Part shown: piece after piece, positions 12,879 to 14,363 of the stretch
How positions within the stretch are numbered: position 1 is the stretch's first letter
How the letters are laid out: the number at the start of each line of letters is the position of its first letter
Assembly: GCA_021823875.1 (NCBI GenBank)
Contig: JAKAMD010000045.1
Coordinates: 1 to 14,363 of the forward strand
Direction of reading: 5' to 3'
DNA from: Pseudomonadota bacterium
GTDB lineage: Bacteria; Pseudomonadota; Alphaproteobacteria; Rhizobiales; Xanthobacteraceae
Length of the DNA stretch: 14,363 nucleotides
Program-made: the position numbers and the translations under genes
The notes under the pieces: model-generated
What the model saw: the letters and a program-made list of their open reading frames with translations, nothing else
The model's database searches: none
Told to the model about the DNA's origin: nothing

Positions 12879-14363
12879 TCAGCGTCTGGAATCTTCCAAA
12901 ATCATTGCCGCGCCCTTTTCGGCGATCATGATAGTGGGCGAATTGGTATTGCCTGAGGTGATCGACGGCATCACCGATGCATCGACCACGCGCAGGCCGT
13001 CAAGACCGATCACGCGCAGCCGCGCATCGACCACCGCCAGCGGATCGTCATCGCGGCCCATGCGCGCGGTCGACACCGGATGGAAGATGGTGGAGCCGAC
13101 GTCGCCGGCGGCGTGTGCGAGCGCAGTCTCGTCGTCGTCGCGCACTTGCGGACCCGGCAGATATTCGACCGGCGAATATTTCCGCAGTGCCGGCTGCGCC
13201 GAAATCTTGCGCGTGATGCGGATTGCATCGGCGGCGATGCGGCGGTCTTCCGGCGTCGCCAGATAGTTCGGATGGATCAGCGGCGGCGCCGCCGGATCGG
13301 TTGACTTGAGCTTGAGGTAGCCGCGGCTCGTCGGCCGCAAATTGGTGACGCTCGCCGTGAAGGCGGGGAAGGCGTGCAGCGGGTCGCCGAACTTGTCGAG
13401 CGAGAGCGGCTGGATGTGATATTGCAGGTTCGCCCGGTCCTGCGAGGGATCGGATTTGGTGAAGGCGCCGAGCTGCGAGGGCGCCATGGTCAACGGCCCG
13501 CGCTGGAACAGCGCAAAGTCCAGCGCCATCTTGGCCTTCCCGAACAGCGAGGCGTTCATCTCGTTGAGCGTGCGGATGCCCGAAACCTTGTAGATCAGCC
13601 GCAATTGCAGATGATCGTGCAGATTACCGCCGACGCCGGGCTTGTCGAGCACGATCGGAATGCCGAATTGCGTGAGATCGGCGGCAGGGCCGACGCCCGA
13701 CAGCATCATGATCTGCGGCGAGCCGATCGAGCCGGCCGCCATGATGACCTCGCCGCGGCAGCGCGCTTCGCGCGCCGTGTTTTGCTGGCGGAAGCGCACG
13801 CCCACGGCGCGCCGACCATCGAAGATCAGGCCCTCGACCAGGCAGCCGGTCTCCAGCCGCAGGTTCGGCCGGTTGAGCACCGGCTTGAGAAAGCCGCGTG
13901 CCGCCGACCAGCGCCAGCCGCGCTTCTGGTTAACGTGGAAATAACAAGAGCCCTCGTTGTCGCCGGTGTTGAAGTCGGCGATCGGCTTGATGCCGTATTG
14001 CGCCGCCGCCTCGCGCCAGGCGTCGAGGATATCCCAGCGCAGGCGCGGAAATTCCACGTGCCATTCGCCGCCCACCGCGTGGTGCTCGTTGGGCCCGAGG
14101 AAATGGTCCTCGTGCTTTTTGAAATAGGGCAGCACGTCGTCCCACGACCAGCCCGGCAACCCGAGCTGGCGCCAATGATCGTAGTCGCTGGCCTGCCCGC
14201 GCATGTAGACCATCGCGTTGATGGCCGAGGAGCCACCGATCACCTTGCCGCGCGGATAGACGAGGCTGCGGCCGTTGAGGCCGGGCTCGGCCTCGGTCTT
14301 GAACATCCAGTCCGCGCGCGGATTGCCGATGGCAAACAGATAGCCGACCGGGATGTAGATCGG
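12879..14363 (-). CDS. GMC-family FAD oxidoreductase (choline dehydrogenase-like), N-terminus outside window
   Basis: Flavin-dependent oxidoreductase of the glucose-methanol-choline family, which oxidises an alcohol to an aldehyde. The frame is open to the window edge (reading PIYIPVGYLFAIGNPRADW before the first internal Met at 14306). The ATG there is therefore not the start, and the N-terminal GxGxxG FAD motif lies outside. Seen: YPRGKVIGGSSAINAMVYMR (FAD-contacting GGSSAIN), the GMC signature GSIGSPQIMMLSGVGP, and GVGGNLHDHLQLRL. The C-terminal catalytic region has the active-site His in IFHPVSTARMG and the Asn in SITSGNTNSPTIMIAEKGA. The substrate cannot be assigned: BetA-like choline, polyethylene glycol and long-chain alcohol dehydrogenases all share these motifs. 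No bet genes are visible nearby. About 494 residues are present of an expected 530-560. Confidence 0.93.
   Translation of the reverse strand, partial: PIYIPVGYLFAIGNPRADWMFKTEAEPGLNGRSLVYPRGKVIGGSSAINAMVYMRGQASDYDHWRQLGLPGWSWDDVLPYFKKHEDHFLGPNEHHAVGGEWHVEFPRLRWDILDAWREAAAQYGIKPIADFNTGDNEGSCYFHVNQKRGWRWSAARGFLKPVLNRPNLRLETGCLVEGLIFDGRRAVGVRFRQQNTAREARCRGEVIMAAGSIGSPQIMMLSGVGPAADLTQFGIPIVLDKPGVGGNLHDHLQLRLIYKVSGIRTLNEMNASLFGKAKMALDFALFQRGPLTMAPSQLGAFTKSDPSQDRANLQYHIQPLSLDKFGDPLHAFPAFTASVTNLRPTSRGYLKLKSTDPAAPPLIHPNYLATPEDRRIAADAIRITRKISAQPALRKYSPVEYLPGPQVRDDDETALAHAAGDVGSTIFHPVSTARMGRDDDPLAVVDARLRVIGLDGLRVVDASVMPSITSGNTNSPTIMIAEKGAAMILEDSRR

Overview
The window looks like chromosomal DNA of a GC-rich alphaproteobacterium of the Hyphomicrobiales (Bradyrhizobium/Rhodopseudomonas/Xanthobacteraceae side). 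This rests on the style of AhcY and LepA, the dense GC-rich coding, and two copies of a palindromic intergenic element beginning GTCATTCCGGGG of a kind I associate with that group. No genus can be fixed from the sequence alone.

Layout. Positions 1-1172 hold the 3' part of ahcY (S-adenosylhomocysteine hydrolase) and its terminator. A convergent GT39-type membrane glycosyltransferase follows (1196-2707, minus), then a palindromic repeat and lepA (2910-4715, plus). From 4716 to about 5661 lies an odd stretch: two unrelated small membrane-protein genes, each followed by a decayed copy of the lepA 3' end. On the minus strand, 5667-6909 encodes a likely two-gene RiPP locus: a small precursor-like peptide with a strong ribosome binding site, and 22 bases downstream an ATP-grasp ligase with the hallmarks of graspetide (microviridin-type) maturases.

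Continuing rightward, all on the minus strand, are a membrane diguanylate cyclase (GGDEF), a Gly/Pro-rich exported small protein with a TTG start, a PilZ domain protein, and a YkuD L,D-transpeptidase. Divergent from the last is mepA (murein endopeptidase) with an unusual nine-unit 12-residue repeat linker. A second palindromic repeat then abuts a transketolase gene that has lost its whole middle. The window ends with a Yip1-family membrane protein and a GMC oxidoreductase whose N-terminus lies outside.

Functional links: the GGDEF protein and the PilZ protein could form a c-di-GMP writer/reader pair. The L,D-transpeptidase and MepA both remodel peptidoglycan and share a divergent promoter region. 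The strongest candidates for something undescribed are the compact graspetide-like locus (5667-6924) and the neighbouring array of lepA 3'-end remnants (4716-5661), which suggests repeated insertion or duplication at the end of lepA.
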